DNA of 64,000 nucleotides from positions 1 through 64,000 of the forward strand of contig JAPTJF010000180.1 of NCBI GenBank assembly GCA_029339195.1, given 5' to 3'. Numbering within the stretch: position 1 is the first letter of the stretch; every line of letters begins with the position of its first letter. This document shows, piece by piece, positions 34,935 to 48,600 of this stretch. Source of the DNA: Micractinium sp. NFX-FRZ. Taxonomy: Eukaryota > Chlorophyta > Trebouxiophyceae > Chlorellales > Chlorellaceae. Made by a program: the position numbers and the translations under genes. The notes beneath the pieces were generated by a model that searched no databases, was not told the DNA's origin, and saw only the letters and a program-made list of their open reading frames with translations.

Positions 34935-36244
34935 TCAGGCAGACGGGCCCCCGGGTTCCAGCGTCTCTAGCGCCCCCTCCGCAGGAAGCCACCAGGGGTT
35001 GTGCTCCGAGTACTTCCTGCGGCGAGCAGGGGCGTGGGGCAGTGGCGGGAAGCATGGGTCTGACCACGTCGTTCGCACAGCAGCAGGCAGGGGCGGGGGG
35101 AGGGCGTGCTGAAGGCCACGTAAGAGGGAGCAGGAGTTGAGGCCACGGATGGCAGGCTGTCACCTCACATGGCCCTTAACACCGGCAGTACACTTGCGGC
35201 ACGGTGACCGGGCCCGGCTGCTTGTCAGGCTCACTCACCATTTTGGGGCCCCCGGGAGGTAGGGCAGCGCCAGGCCATGCATGCTGCACAGGGCCAGGCA
35301 GGGCAGAGGGCAGGGTCACAGCGGCCGTGCGGACAGGTGGGCCAGAGAGGCCAATGTGATGGAGAGGCAGCAGCGCTGGCGGGAACGGCAGGAGCAGTGC
35401 CCATGGCGGCAGCGGCCGCGGCAGAGGTGGCGCCAGCAGTGGCAGTCACGGCAGCAGAGGCAGGGCAGCAGGCGCAGCAGCAGGGGAGCAGCGGCGGCGG
35501 CAGAGCAGCGGTTGAAGCCGCGATTCCAGGAGCGCCAGCGGCGGCAGCGTCAGGCGCACTCACTGCAGGTGCAGCACGGAGTTGAAGGGCGGGCGGTGGA
35601 AGCCGAAGCGCAGCTGCGCCCCAGGGTGCAACCGCTCCAGTACCTCCCGCCCAGTGTCCAGCATCTCGAGCACTGCAGAGCAGATGGAGGGCTGGCTTGC
35701 CACGGTTTGCAAGTGTATCATGTGCGTGCCGCATATCAAAAGCAGTGCACAGAGGCGGTTCAGTGCTGCAGAGGCAGGCTGTTTGAGACGTGGAGGGCGG
35801 GCGGGTGGGTCTGGGCACCCAACGCCACTGGATGCCTCACCAAGGGCATGGTCTTCTGCCGATCGGTTCAAGTCAGTTAAACTTGCAATGTGCTGCCGCG
35901 GCACTATTTGGAGGTGCGACGTTGCTGACGGCCGGATGTCTCGAAACACAATGAGCCGATCGGTCTGCAGGCGCAGTCGGGCGGGGGCGGCGGGGCGGCA
36001 GGGCGGCGGCGGGGTGTGACTCATAGACGGCAGCAGCGGCAGGTCCCGCTGTCAGGCGCAAGCGGCCCTGAGCACTCGCCTCATGCACTACTTGGCCGTC
36101 TTCGCAGTAGCCGTCGCGTATCCTGCAAAATACGCAGTCCGGCACCAGGTCCACTTGCGCCGTGTTCAGCTGGTCGGTGACATTGTTTTCGTCTCTGGAC
36201 GTGAACTGCGGATTCGGCCGCCGCTTGGAACAACAAAGGCCCAT
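34935..36244 (-). CDS. HIT-domain protein, HINT3-like, with acylation-type N-terminus
   Basis: Exons 36080-36244, 35841-35964, 35564-35672, 35239-35283 and 34935-35016 keep phase and give 174 aa, normal for HINT3. The pattern follows HINT3: CVFCRI, then DRLIVFRDIRPSATSHL, VPRQHI, RFGFHRPPFNSV, then the histidine triad HLHMH, and a C-terminal NPWWLP. HINT3 proteins hydrolyse AMP-lysine type phosphoramidates. The triad is split by intron 3 after CA. Intron 1 has a GC donor (GAG|GCGAGT). The ATG at 36244 gives MGLCCSKR, with Gly2 and Ser6 as in N-myristoylation sites plus two Cys for palmitoylation. Membrane attachment is therefore likely, though untested. Residues 11-34 between the acylation motif and the HIT domain are polar. 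Confidence 0.88.
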
Positions 36245-36669
36245 CGGGCGTGCCCTGCCGCCTCCTCGCTGCCCTGTGAAAGGTGCTCTTGAATATAAAA
36301 CCGAGCACATACAGAGATGCAACACAGATCGAACTCCAGCACGGCGTGAGCGTGTTGACGGCCTGCACCGCCGCCATCTCTGCCGCGGCGTGCCGTCCCC
36401 CTACACCTGGCAGTGATTGCAACATGCACTGTGTTCACATGAGCTCAGTTGCAGAGTGTGGTTAACGAATTCAGAACTGGCACCCGAAGACAAGTGTAGG
36501 AACAAAGGTCCTGGTGAGGCTGAAAGCACAGGCAACCTTTCCCTGCTTGTGCGCCCGCAGCCGCCGGCCTCGGTCAGTCGGAGGGTCGTTCATCAGCCAG
36601 GCGGTCTCGTGGTTGTGGTCGGCCACACTCCTATCAGCTGGCACAGCGCAGCCGGGCAAGGCAACGGCC
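36245..36669. other. Intergenic region between tandem minus-strand genes
   Basis: Holds the 3' UTR of NUP205 and the promoter of the HIT gene. A TATA-like string (TTTTATATTC on the minus strand, near 36291-36300) lies about 50 bases before the HIT start codon. Nothing else is seen. Confidence 0.5.
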
Positions 36670-39600
36670 TCAGAGCATGGACAGATACTCCTTGGTGCGG
36701 CGCACCAGCAGCGCCAGGCTGGCGACGTCGCGCCCCGCCAGGCTGGCGCCAGCTGTCGCCCGCTCAAGCTGCATCACAATCGGCTCCATCAGCCGCCGCA
36801 GCTGGTCCAGGTCCTGCGGGGCAGGGCCGTCACGAATAAAAGTGCAGTTGGGTGGGTGCATATTGAACGACACATTCACTTACCATCTGTGCCATGCAAG
36901 AGGCCGGGGGGGTGCAGAGCAATCCTGGGGGCAAGCCACTGATGGCATCCCCTCCACGCCCGCCTCAATCTGCTCGCCCCTGCTCACCCGCTCGCTGCCC
37001 AGTGCCTGCAGGCCCGGCTGCCCCTCGTCCGCGCCCCCATTGGCGGCCAGCGCCAGCATCCCCTTGTCCGGGCTTGCGCTGCCCAGGGCGGGGGCGGGCA
37101 GGGCCAGCCGCAGGTGTGTGTACAGCAGCGCCAGCAGGTGCTCTGTGAGGTACAGAAGCTTGCTGAGCTGGCCGCCAGCGCTGGCGGCGGCACGCGCCAG
37201 GCGCGCGCGCCCCGCGCCGGCGCCGCGCCCCGGGCTGGCTGCCACGGCGGCGGCCGCTGCCATTGCCAGCTCGGCGCCGTCGGCCGCATCCCCTGCCCGC
37301 AGGGCATCCAGCAGCAGCGGCTCGTCTCCCAGAAGCTCGGGCATGTCCTCCAGCACCGCCTGCAGGGAGGGTGAGTGCCACGTCAGCATGCATGCCATGT
37401 CAGCGGCGCGGGCGTCACATCCACGTCAGAGGCCTGTCGCCTGGCAGCGTGTGGAGCAACCTCGAGACAAGCCAGCACGGAGAAGGTAGGCAGGGCAAGG
37501 AATGGCATGCCACGACAGCCGCCAGTTGGCACGCTCGGCCCTCCTGCATGCCCACTGACCTTGTACCTAGCACCGCACCCGCGCTGCCCACCTCTGCCTT
37601 CCTGCCACCTCTCATGAAGTCCTCCCCCAACAACCACACCAACCCATCCACACAGTGCACACACCTGCAGCAGAGCGTCCTTCACCAAGAACAGAGTGGG
37701 CACCAGCCCCGCCGCTGCGTCCAGCCCGCCGGCGCGGCCGCCCGCGGAGGAGGCGGTGCAGCGGAAGAGCACGGGGGAGCGGGGGTCTGCCGACAGCTGG
37801 AGCAGGTACTGGCTCAGCGCGCAGCGCAGGGACAGCACCCTGCGGGACAGCAGGGCAGGGCAGGAAGGTGGGAAAGGGGGAGTGCCTGAGGGGGCGCGGT
37901 GGCAGACCCAGCCGGGGTGGCGAGATGGGAGGGCGGAAGTGCAAAGCAATAAGGCAGAGGATTGAGGATGGGCGGAGGATTGAGGATGCATGGTGTGACA
38001 GGCCCAGCCCGTGTGGCAGGATGGCTGCACCGGCAACCAACAGCCTGGCCTGCAGCATCATACTACAAATCACCGCCGCCCAGCCCACACACCTGAGGTA
38101 GGTGCGCTCGTCTCGGTGCGTGAGGCGCCCCGTGTCGCGCGCAGCGTGCAGGCGGGCCACCACGGGGCTGGGGGACTTGCTGCTCAGGCAGAGGAACCTG
38201 CGGCAGGGCACAAAGGAGGGGCAAGGTGAGGTGCAGCGGGTGATGGCAGCGTTGGCTGTCAGTTGGGTGTACCATGCGGGCGGGTCACCCCATGGGGCTG
38301 GGCACGTTGCTGCCGAGGCAGCGGGCGGGAACCTGCGGCAGGGCAACGCACAGCAAGGGGCTGGCTACATGTGCAGCTAGTCTATCCAGAACGCCAAGTA
38401 TAGCATAAATAGGTTGCACCTCTCCACCCCATCCCGCCCTATCCTCCACCAAGCCCTGCCCACGCACGCTGGCCACGCTGCATGCACCACAGCTGCAGCC
38501 CCTTTCCCATGGGCGCCCCACAGAGACGCACCCCAGCCTTACCTGGCGGAGAGGCGGTAGGCCGCCTCCTGCAGCTGCGGCCCTGCCTGCAGCAGGTGCT
38601 GCACCGGCGCCAGCTCAGCCAGCAGCTGCAGCACCAGCGTCGCCTCCTCCAGCTCAGCATCCCCCGGCTCCCAGCCCCTGCAGCAGGAGGAAGACATAAA
38701 CAACAACATGTATAAGATAATGATACGTGCCAGCAGCTGTGACGCAGCTCAGACGCGGCATCCCTGGAAAACATCGCCCCCAATTCCAGTCGCTAGCAGT
38801 GCTGCAGCAGCCAGAGCACTGGCGTGAGACAGCAGCAGGGGGCAGCGCAAGCAGGCGCGCGACGGGCACCCATGTGGCGCCACATGCCAGAGCTTGTGCA
38901 CCCTGGCGCCCTCTATTCGTCTCCCTGCCCCTCCCCTCTGCACAACTACCCTCCCTCCCGCATCTCCCTCCCCCCCTTCCTCGCAGCTCCTGCGCTGCTG
39001 TCCATAATCCCTCCCTTTCCTGCCGCCTCCCGCTCACCGGATGCCCGGGCTGGCAGCATCGTGCAACACCCGCGTGAGCGTGCGCGCATGGGCATCCACA
39101 AATGCAAGGGCCTGCTCCCGCACCGCGCTGCTGCTGGGCAGCGCCGTCACGGTGGCGAGCACCAGGCGCAGCAGCGGGGTGAGCAGCTGGTGCAGCCGCT
39201 GGCGCAGCGAGGCGGCGCCTGCAGTGGGAGGGGGCGGCGGGGCGGGGAGCGGTGGGTGGGTGGGTGGGTGGGTGAGTTTGCTGTGCATTTGCGCGTTTGC
39301 TGGCGGCTAGTGCCCAGCACCTGGTGCCCTCCTCCGCCCGCAACATGATGGCCCAACCTCCACTTCCTGGTGCTCAACTTGCGGGCCCCAAGTGATTGCT
39401 GCACAGCACCTGTGCTCGCCTGTGCACCCGCCTAGCAATCACCCATGTACTGCACAACACTTTTGCTGACCGGTGTACTGTACCCTTCATCACCAGTGCT
39501 CACATGTGTACTGCCCAACCCCCCTCACCTGTGTACTGCCCAAACCCAGGCTCCTCCGGCTGCAGGTCTATCGCCCGGCACTGGCTCAGCTTGGCCAGCG

Positions 39601-42600
39601 CATGCAGGCCAAACAGCTTCTGAGCAGAAGCCGAGCGGGCTGCGGGCGGCCCCGCCAGCGCCAGGCGCAGCAGCAGGGTCAGCTGCGCCTCCACGACCAG
39701 CAGCAGCGCCTGGCCGCGGGGCGGCGGCTGCGGGAAGGGCGGCAGAAGAGGAGTGGCAAGAAGGAGGCGGTTGGCAGGAGCGTGCCTCTGGAGGCCCACC
39801 GGGCAGCATGCCTGCAGGAAAACAGACCAGCAGCAATCATAGGCAGGTGGGCAGGCACGCGTCACGCAGCACCACGTCCTCATCAACAAACCAACCTGCG
39901 TCAGCGCCCTGTGCGGCGCCTCCTGCAGCTCCGCCAGCACCCGGGCCGGCAAAGATGAGCGGTAGAGCTCGTCGGCGCAGCCGCCGGTGGGGTCGGCTGC
40001 CAGGATGGCGCACAGCGCGGTCAGCGCTGACGTGGACTGAGCTGGCTCCGACGACACGGCATCCGCTGCAAGCAGCTCCAGCACGGGGGCGGCCTCGTGC
40101 AGCAGGGCGGCGTTGCCCTCCTCCAGCTGCGGCGGGCGAGGGGCGGGGGAAGACAGCGGCAAGTCAGTCGAGGGTGAGGGCGGGCCGGGGTGCTGAACGC
40201 AGGAGTGGGCGAGAGCGGGCAGCGGGCATCCGCAAGGGAACTAAAACCAAAGGTGCTAAACCCTGGACATGCCTCTGCTTGTGTAACAGCACACACCTGG
40301 CTCTGCAGTGCGTCCAGCTGGGTGGCGGCAGAGCTGCCAGCTGGCATGCCGTCCAGCAGCGCCTCGACCACCGCCGGCGGCGCGCGCAGCAGCGCGGGGC
40401 CCCTGCAGGCGGGCGCGCGGAGGGCAGCTTGCGTGTTCTGTCGTGCACACATAAGCTGGCTTGCAGGGTCTTGCAGCATATAGCATGCGCTGGTAACCGG
40501 TCCCTAGCACGCTGCCACTCCTGTTCTATGGCCCTGTTCGCCTAGCAGCAAATTGCCGTCCAAGACTCCCACCCTTCCTCCCCTGCCCTACCCCGCTAGC
40601 TGGGAGCGGGGCATGCCTATTGAGCCACCCAACATACCCATTACGCCACCGAGGCATGCCGCCCCCTACCCCGGCATCGGCAAAACCGGCTCACCGGCAC
40701 ATGGTGAGGTAGCTGGCCAGGGCGCTGTACATCGGCAGGCGCACCGCATCCAGCTTGCGGCCCTGCAGGGGGTCCCCAGAGGGCGGTTGGCAAGCAAGAC
40801 AAGCAAGATTTGGTTGCTATGCAGCCACAGGGCCAGGCCAGGCCCTAACTGCAAGAGAAAGCCCGCCTGTGAGTGTCATGAGTTGGGTGCAGCATGCACG
40901 CACCCAAGGGCCAAACAGGATGCCAGCGCTGCCGCATCCTGCCCCCGCCGCCCCAGGCAGAATCATCGCCCCCCAGCCCACCCCAGCCCTCGCCCTCTTG
41001 TCCCAGCCCTTCCCAGCTCGGTAGCAACCCTCACATCCCAGCCCTCATCTGCCCAGCAGGGCCCCACCTGCCACGCCACCTCAAGCAGCAGCGTGAGCAG
41101 GTCGTGGCAGCGCGCCGGCAGCGGCATGCCCCCCAGGGGGTCCGCCGTCGTCGCCGCCGACACCTGCTCCTGCAGCCGCGCCAGCAGCGCCTGCACGGCC
41201 TCGCAGAGCGCCGGGGCCAGGGTGGCGCCGGCGCCGGACACCAGCTGCAAGGGGAAGCAGCAGGGGGAAGCCATGCGGGAGCGTCAGAGGAAGTGTGTGG
41301 CTTGCAGACAAGGGGGCCAAGCATGCCGCCTCGTGTATGGCTCCCACCCATGCTTCCGCAGGTGGAGCCACGCCTGCCACGGCGGTCACACCACGGGTGC
41401 TGCCCACACCATCCAATAGTGGTGCCATCCAAACCGATGAGCAGCAATGAGAGAGGCAACAACTGCCAGGCGCCCTCACCACTGCCAGCACGCGCAGGCA
41501 CTCCTCCGCCATCTGCAGCACCAGGTCTGTGGGGGAGCCGCCGCCGGCAGCCGTCGCCAGCTGATCAAACCTGCGGGGGGCGGGAGGTGGGGGCATGGGC
41601 ATGGTTGAACGTCAAGGAGGGGTGGTGCAAGTTTGTTTGATGCGACATGTTCGGTGTCAGGGGTGAGGCAGGAGGAGAACGTGAAGGGGGACACAGGGCA
41701 GCGCAAGGAAGCTCCAGCAGCACCGTCAATTCATGATTGTGACCACACAATCTGGCGCCATGCCCGCCCCGCCGCCCTGCTTGCCTGCGCGTGAAGGCCA
41801 CCAGCAGCACGGCCTGCCAGGCCGCCAGCAGGGCGCCCTGCCCCGCCAGCTGCTCCACGTAGGCATTGTACTGCTGGGCGTACTGCAGCGCCAGCCTGCG
41901 GTACAGAGCAGGAAGCGGGAGGCTTGCGTCTCAAGTTGATAGCGTAGTGCCAACTTGCTTCTGGTCATTGCACCGCATCAGCTTGCAGAGCAGAGAATTC
42001 AGGAAGAAGCAACGGGCTGCTCAGTTGTGGGTGTGTGCGCTACCGATGCACAGGCGAGCCTCAGCTGTCCCATTGGTCTGCCACCAGAAATGGCTGCCTG
42101 CGCTGCTGTCATGCACAATTGGTGGGGCCTCTGTTGCTGCTGCTGCTGCTGCTGCTGGCACACACAAGTGGTGGGGCCTCTTTTGCTGCTGCCGCTGCTG
42201 CTGCCCCCCACCTGCAGGCCTCCTTGAGTGCCTCCGAGGCGCCGCCGTGGCGCGCCACCCACTCGTTGTACCTGCGGGGGGAAGAAGGAAGCAAGGGGCA
42301 GTACAGGGATGGGAAGTACATGTGTCCAGGTTAGCAAAGAGAACAGTGAGTGGCCCTCAAACACACATGCCTCCAGCCCATCTGGGTGCCAGTCACACAG
42401 CTTCAAACGGCTGCCCCTGACGCACCCCGCAAGTTGAAAATGATCTGCAATGTGTAAGATGCCATAAATCCAGCTCACCGCTTCAGGAGCTCGTCCTTGA
42501 GAGCAAGGACGTCAAACAGCCCCACGCCCCGCGCGCTGACCGTGCGCACGCCGCCCTGCTGCACCGAGGCGCCGGCTGCCAGCAGCGCATCCAGCTCCAG

Positions 42601-45600
42601 CGCCTGCAAAGGAGGGGGTTGGTGGTGGAACTTACTACCTTGGTCAACACCTTGCGACCCAAAAGCCCCACTTCCAAGCGCTTGCCCCACCCGCCCACCG
42701 CACCCTTGGCATGATATGACCCACAATGCTCTCCCTGGGCGGCCTCCTCGTGATGTTGCCCCGTCCCCCACCCACCACCCTTGGCATCATGAATGCAAGC
42801 AGGAACAAGGAAAGGCACCCACCTGCAGCATGCGCCGCACTTCCGGGTGCGCGTCTCTTCCCAGCTGAGGCTCCGCCGGCGTGGCAGAGGTCACCAGCTC
42901 CAGCAGGTCAACCATGCGGCTGCGCCCCTGCCCCATACCACCCTCGGAGGCGTCCGGGGCGTCTAGAGCAAACAGCTGGGCAAGCAGGGCCTCCACGCTC
43001 TCGCTGTGGGGGCCCAGCGCCACGTCGGCGCGGTGCAGCTCCAGCGCTTGCAGCTGCGGGTGGCAGCAGGTAGGCAGGGGTCACGGAGGGCGGGTGGGAG
43101 AGTGGGTGGGGATGCAGGCGAGGGTGGCAGAACGGGGTCAGCAGCAAAGTGGCGTGGTACCACGGCTGCTGGATCAAGGTGCGCACTGGAACATGATAAC
43201 ACTGCAGAGCACTCATCTGCCCTGCACAGCAAACATAGGCAACCAACGCCCCCTCCCTCCCACCCTGGGGTGGGCGCACCTGCAGCAGCCAGGCGCGCTG
43301 GTGCAGGGAGGAGGCGCGCTGGACGGGGCCATCGGGCAGCGGGGCGCACGCCACGCTGTCCAGCAGCGGCGCCAGCATGGCGTAGTACCCCCGCAGCAGG
43401 TCCAGCATGGCGATGCCTGCAGCACCAAATGGACAGTACCACATGTCAATTCATGAGGAGGCACCAACAAAATGTTGCTCTCTTTAGCAGCAGGTCCAGC
43501 ATGGGGATGCCTGCAGCACCAAATGGACAGTACCACATGTCAATTCATGAGGAGGCACTAACAAAACGTTGCTCTCTTTAGCAGCAGGTCCAGCATGGGG
43601 ATGCCTGCAGCATCGTTTAACCTAATCGGTTTTGAACGGCAGAGGATCACGTGGGGCAATTGAGCGACATGGGCTAGGGGCACAGGTCACCTGGCAGCCC
43701 AGTCGCTGCGGGCTGCCTACATGCATGTATTGCCTGCCCTAACCTGTGCCTGACAACCCACCAGCTCATGCAGCAGGTTGAGGACTGTCAGCAAGAGGGA
43801 CCCAGAACGTAAAGGCTGGCCTGCAGTCAGAGCAGTGCACGCAACTACATCACAGGAACAGCGCACGCCAAGCCACACCTGTGTCAGGCGACGCAGCCAG
43901 CTCGTACAGCAGCTCCAGGCACTGCTCAAACAGGGCAGGCTTGCGGGTGGACAGGCCAGGGGCCTGCAGCAGCAGCAAAGGCGGGGCAGCAGGTGTCATC
44001 GCACTCTCAGCCTGTGCGGCATGGGACCTCACACACCCCTGCTGCCAGGCAAATGCGCATGCGCCAACCAGGGGACCTGGAGCAGGCAACCCTCTGCATC
44101 TCTGCCCCCGACAAAAAGCCGCCCTGAAAATGGCTATACTGCAGGCTCTAACCAAGTCGGGTGAGGAGCGCTGCCAGCTCACCAGCACAGCGCTGAGCAG
44201 CACGCGCAGCACGTTGTACTGTGCCCGAGGGTCGGGCAGGTACACTGGGCCCATGCCTGGGGAAGGGGACAAGGGGAGGGGAGGCGTTTCAGGGCCTAGC
44301 GTGTGGCCAGCAGGCTTTGCAGGGGCGTAGAGAGTACACTGGGAGGAAAGGGGGCCCAGCAAGGACGCACCGGAGGTTGCGTCTGGGCAGGCGGCGTCAG
44401 CAGGGGCGTGAGTCGGTGGCAGCGGAGAATTGAGCACATCAAACACGCAACCCGATTCTCACACAGATTTGGGTGTCGAATCATAACATACCCCGCTCCC
44501 ACGCACCCGAGTCAAAGTCAAAGCCGCAGAGCAGGTGCGTGAAGTTGGGGGCAGGCTGCTCCAGCGACGTGAGCAGCAGCTGCAGCACCAGGGCAGCCCG
44601 TGGGTCGCCGCTGTCCTCGTCGCCCTCGCCCTCTGCACACAGCGCAGCGCAGCGCAGCACAGCAGGGGGGGGGATGCCAGGGGGCGAATTTGCATTCAAC
44701 CCCCAGCCATGGCAGTGTGATGGTGGCCTGCGGGCAGACACAACTGCAGGCGCCTGGTGCATGCAGGGGGGTTGGTGGTGAGCTGGCTAGATCACGGCCG
44801 CCCTGCCCATACTTGGCATCGCACCTGCATCCCCCGCGCCAGCCGCCGCCTCCTCTTCGAGCGCCACGCTGGCGGCCATGTTGAAGAGGGACGACTGGAG
44901 GCAGGCGGCAAAGCCGTCCTGTTGTTGGGGGCAGAGGAGCATGAGGAGGGGAGAGGAGGAGGCACATGAGAGACGTCAGAGTTTGAAGAAAGCAGGCAGC
45001 TAGCAGAGGCGTGGTGTGCCTGAGATGGGGGGTGCATGCCAAAGCAGCGGGCGTCCGGGCCATAAAAGGCGATTGGCACCCAAGCCAGGTGAACGACACC
45101 CAAGAGGCAATCATACTGCGTGCCTCCCTCTCCCCCACACCCCAAGCACCTGCAGTCGCTGCACCGCGGGCACGGCGCCGGTGGGCGGCGAGTTGAGCAG
45201 CAGGGGCACCAGGTGGGGGATGCGCTCTGTGGAGCAGCGGGAGGCGAGGAGGCACGTGAGGGCCAGGCGCTGGGCGGGTCAACGGCGCTGGCATCATTGC
45301 CACTGCCAGGTCATGGCCACACTCGAGCGCAGCACCCACAAAGCAGCATGCATATCACACGACCGTGCTGCACAGCAGCCACTCAACGCATCCATTGTTC
45401 ACTCCCGCACCCCCTGATCTTACCTGCCAGATGGGTGGCAATGCGCACAGCCTCCGCTTGGAGGGCGGGGTTGTGCGGGTAGCGCACATAGTCGAGCAGC
45501 AGCGGGATGCGGCGCCGGTCGTGGTGCAGCACGGCATCCAGACTCTCGTAGGGGGCTGCGACGGGGGCATGGGCAAGAGTGGAACATTGCATTGAGCAAG

Positions 45601-48600
45601 CGCAGTGTGTGAATGTTGTGTGGGTAGCAGGCGTGGCCCAGCAGCAGCGGGATGCGGCGACGCCGTGGCGCAGCATGGCATCTGTAGAGGTTTTTGCAGG
45701 GGGCTGCAGCGGGGGGCAAGGGCGACCCCGCCACCACACACCACGAACCTGCTCTATCAACATTCACAAGTACCAGCGGGATATTCCCCTCGAGAGCTCC
45801 CCGAAACCGAGCTAACATTAATGAAAACCTCACCTGAGTGCGAGGCCTGGCGCATGGCGGTGACCAGCTCCAGGTCGCGCTCCAACGCGACGCGCAGCAG
45901 GCGCAGCGCAGCCAGCACAGCCGCCTCCTTGGCGCCACCTGCACAGCAGGAAAGAATAAGAGGCGGCGGCGACATGCATGAGGCACGCATTGCGGTCTGT
46001 CGGCTGCATCGCCTGGAAGCCCAGCACTCTGCAGCAATCTGCGACGCATCAGGCGTGCACGCAATCCTCTCCCCGCTGCTCCAAAGCAAGGCCCGCATCT
46101 TGGTCAGCAGTCTGGTTGCGGCTGCAGGTATGTACAATGGGCCCACCAAAGGGTGCGGAGTGGCGCTCGTATGCCAGCCTGTCCACCTCCAGCATGCATG
46201 TCGCCATGGCGGCACGCATCGCGTTGCGCTCGCCTGCCGGGTGAAGGGGCGCAAAAAGCACAAGGGAGGCACACAGCGCTCAGTGCAGGGCGGATGCAGG
46301 TCGGTGCGGGAGAGGTTGGTGCTGAGCCAGGGGCCTCGAGAGAGGTGGCCGCTTGTGGTCCATGGGTGCACAAAAGCAGCTGCGCCATTGAGGCCCTGAC
46401 GCACGCCTAGGCGGCCTGCCTGCTTTAACAGGCTTGCCCTGCACATCCCCGCTCCGACTCCCAGTGACACAGCAGGCACAGCGCACTCACCCAGCAGATC
46501 CAGCAGCACCTCCAGCCCCGGAGGCTTGACGGCGGTAGAAGAGGCAGCGTCGCCAGCCAGGGAGGCCACTGCAGGCAGGCAGGCAGGCAGGCAGGCAGGG
46601 GTGGGCGCACGCATGGGACAGCAGGGAAACCGACGGTTGGGTGGCTGTAATACAACACCTGTTGCCAAACTCCTTCTCTCAAACCTGAGCGCAGGCAGGC
46701 GCGTGGCTCAGCCAGCGCTCCGGCTCACACACAAACACGTCACCACGAGACCTCTACCCCCGCACCTGAGCGCAGGGAGGCGAGGGAGAGCTCGCAGTGC
46801 TCCAGGCACGCGCCCACCAGCTCCCAGCGCTGCCGCTCCTCCTTGTACACGCGCTGCACGGCAGGCAGAGCAGGGGGGCCGCCAGGTGAGCAGTGGGGAG
46901 TTTAAGAGGCACGCGGCCGCCAGCTTGCAGATTGCTGCTGCTTCTCCCTTGTGCACACGCTGTGGAGCAGGGGGGGGGGAGGGCAGGGGGCCAGAGCAGA
47001 GGCACAGGCCGCAAACAAGGCCGCAGAGCGCAACTAGACACAAAGGCACCGCAAACCATTTTTACCAAAGCCTGTGCTGACCAAAGCACACTGCCTTACT
47101 CCAACCGCTCCCCCGTCACCCGCCACACACCCGTGCTCCCACCTGGAAAGCCGTGCCCAGCAGATCGTCCCTCACAAACTTGGTGAAGTGGGCCACGGAG
47201 CGGCCGTCGTCGGCGAGCGGCGCGGCGGCGGCGCCGCTGCCACCGCTGCCGCGCCACAGCGCGTTGAGCAGGTGCACGAATGCCACGGCCTCGCTGTAGT
47301 CCTCGGAACGGGCCTGCAAAGGTTGGGTAGGGGATGGAGGCCAAAATGTGCATGAAGAGAGCAGAGCCCCAAAGCGCACAGCGCAGCACAGCACAGCACA
47401 GCAGTGTGTCCCCACCCACTGTGACCAGGCCGACACTGCAGCACACCCCACCCCGCCCACCTCGATTTCGTTGAGCTGATAGCTCAGGTCGTAGCGAGGC
47501 ACAGCCGGGTTGTCGGCAGTTGACGGCTGCACCACCACCGCCGCGGTCAGCCGCTCCCACAGCGCAGCCGCCAGGTCAGCGCGGCGTGCCAGGCTGGCAA
47601 TGGCCTCGTCCAGCGCAGCCTTGAGCTCCTGTGTTGGGGGAGGGTTGAGCAAGTGGGGACATTCGAGCTATACACAAGGGCAGCCAAACTTCCGGATCAT
47701 CCTCTCAAACAAGGGGGGAAGCGCCCGCCTGCCCACCCACTCGCGTGTGGCACAAGGCAGTACGGGGCTCTCTCAAGCATGACCTCCCACACAGGCGATG
47801 CGTGCCCCCCACCCCCATCCTCCAGCTGACAACCGTGCCTGCCACCCCAGCCCATTCCACTGGTTCCGTGTGCCCCTCAACCCCAGCCCATTCCACCGGT
47901 TCTGGTGTGCCCCTCGACAGCCGAAGACCATCAGGACCCGCCCCACCTGTGGCACGGGGCAGCACATGGCTTGGAAGAGCACCTCCCAAACGGGCGCCAC
48001 CCCCGCCTCTTCCTCCAGCTGGCGCAGCCACGTCAGCACCTCCTCCACACGCCCCTCGCTCATGACCCGCCTTCAGGGCACAGACACGGAAGGGAAAGGT
48101 GACAAAGGAAGCAGAGGGTGGAGGGGGCTGCAAGTGAAGTGGCGGCAGGCGGAGAGCGACGGCATGCAAGCTGCCAAAGCTTGCACACACGCCTGAGGCG
48201 GAGGCCCGAGCTAGCTGCAGCGGTGCATGTATGGCCCCACCCAATGGGCGCCTGTTCCGCCCACCCACCCACAGCTCTGCCCAGCCCTGCTCTCACTTGA
48301 ATAGGGCGAGGTAGGCACAGATTGCCTTGCTGTCGCAGGCGGGCAGCACAAAGTCGCTCAGCCGCTGCTGCATGGCGCCGGCGCTGGAGGAAGCGCCAGC
48401 GGCGCCGCCTGCTTGGTTGCCGTCCTCTGCAGTGGGCAAGAGACTGGCAGAGCGTGTTGTTGCATCGGGCAGCAAATTGGCACTGCAGCATCGTGCAGCA
48501 CACGTAGAGCTGGCTGGCCGGTCAAAAAAGTGGCAGCCAGGCACCTGTGGCTGCCATGCTTCTTGGCCGGGGCAGGACAAGGATGCAACATAACCACACA

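Noticed and set aside
43394..43615. Second CRISPR-like repeat array
   Set aside because: It is a simple 93-bp tandem duplication over an exon boundary, without unique spacers.
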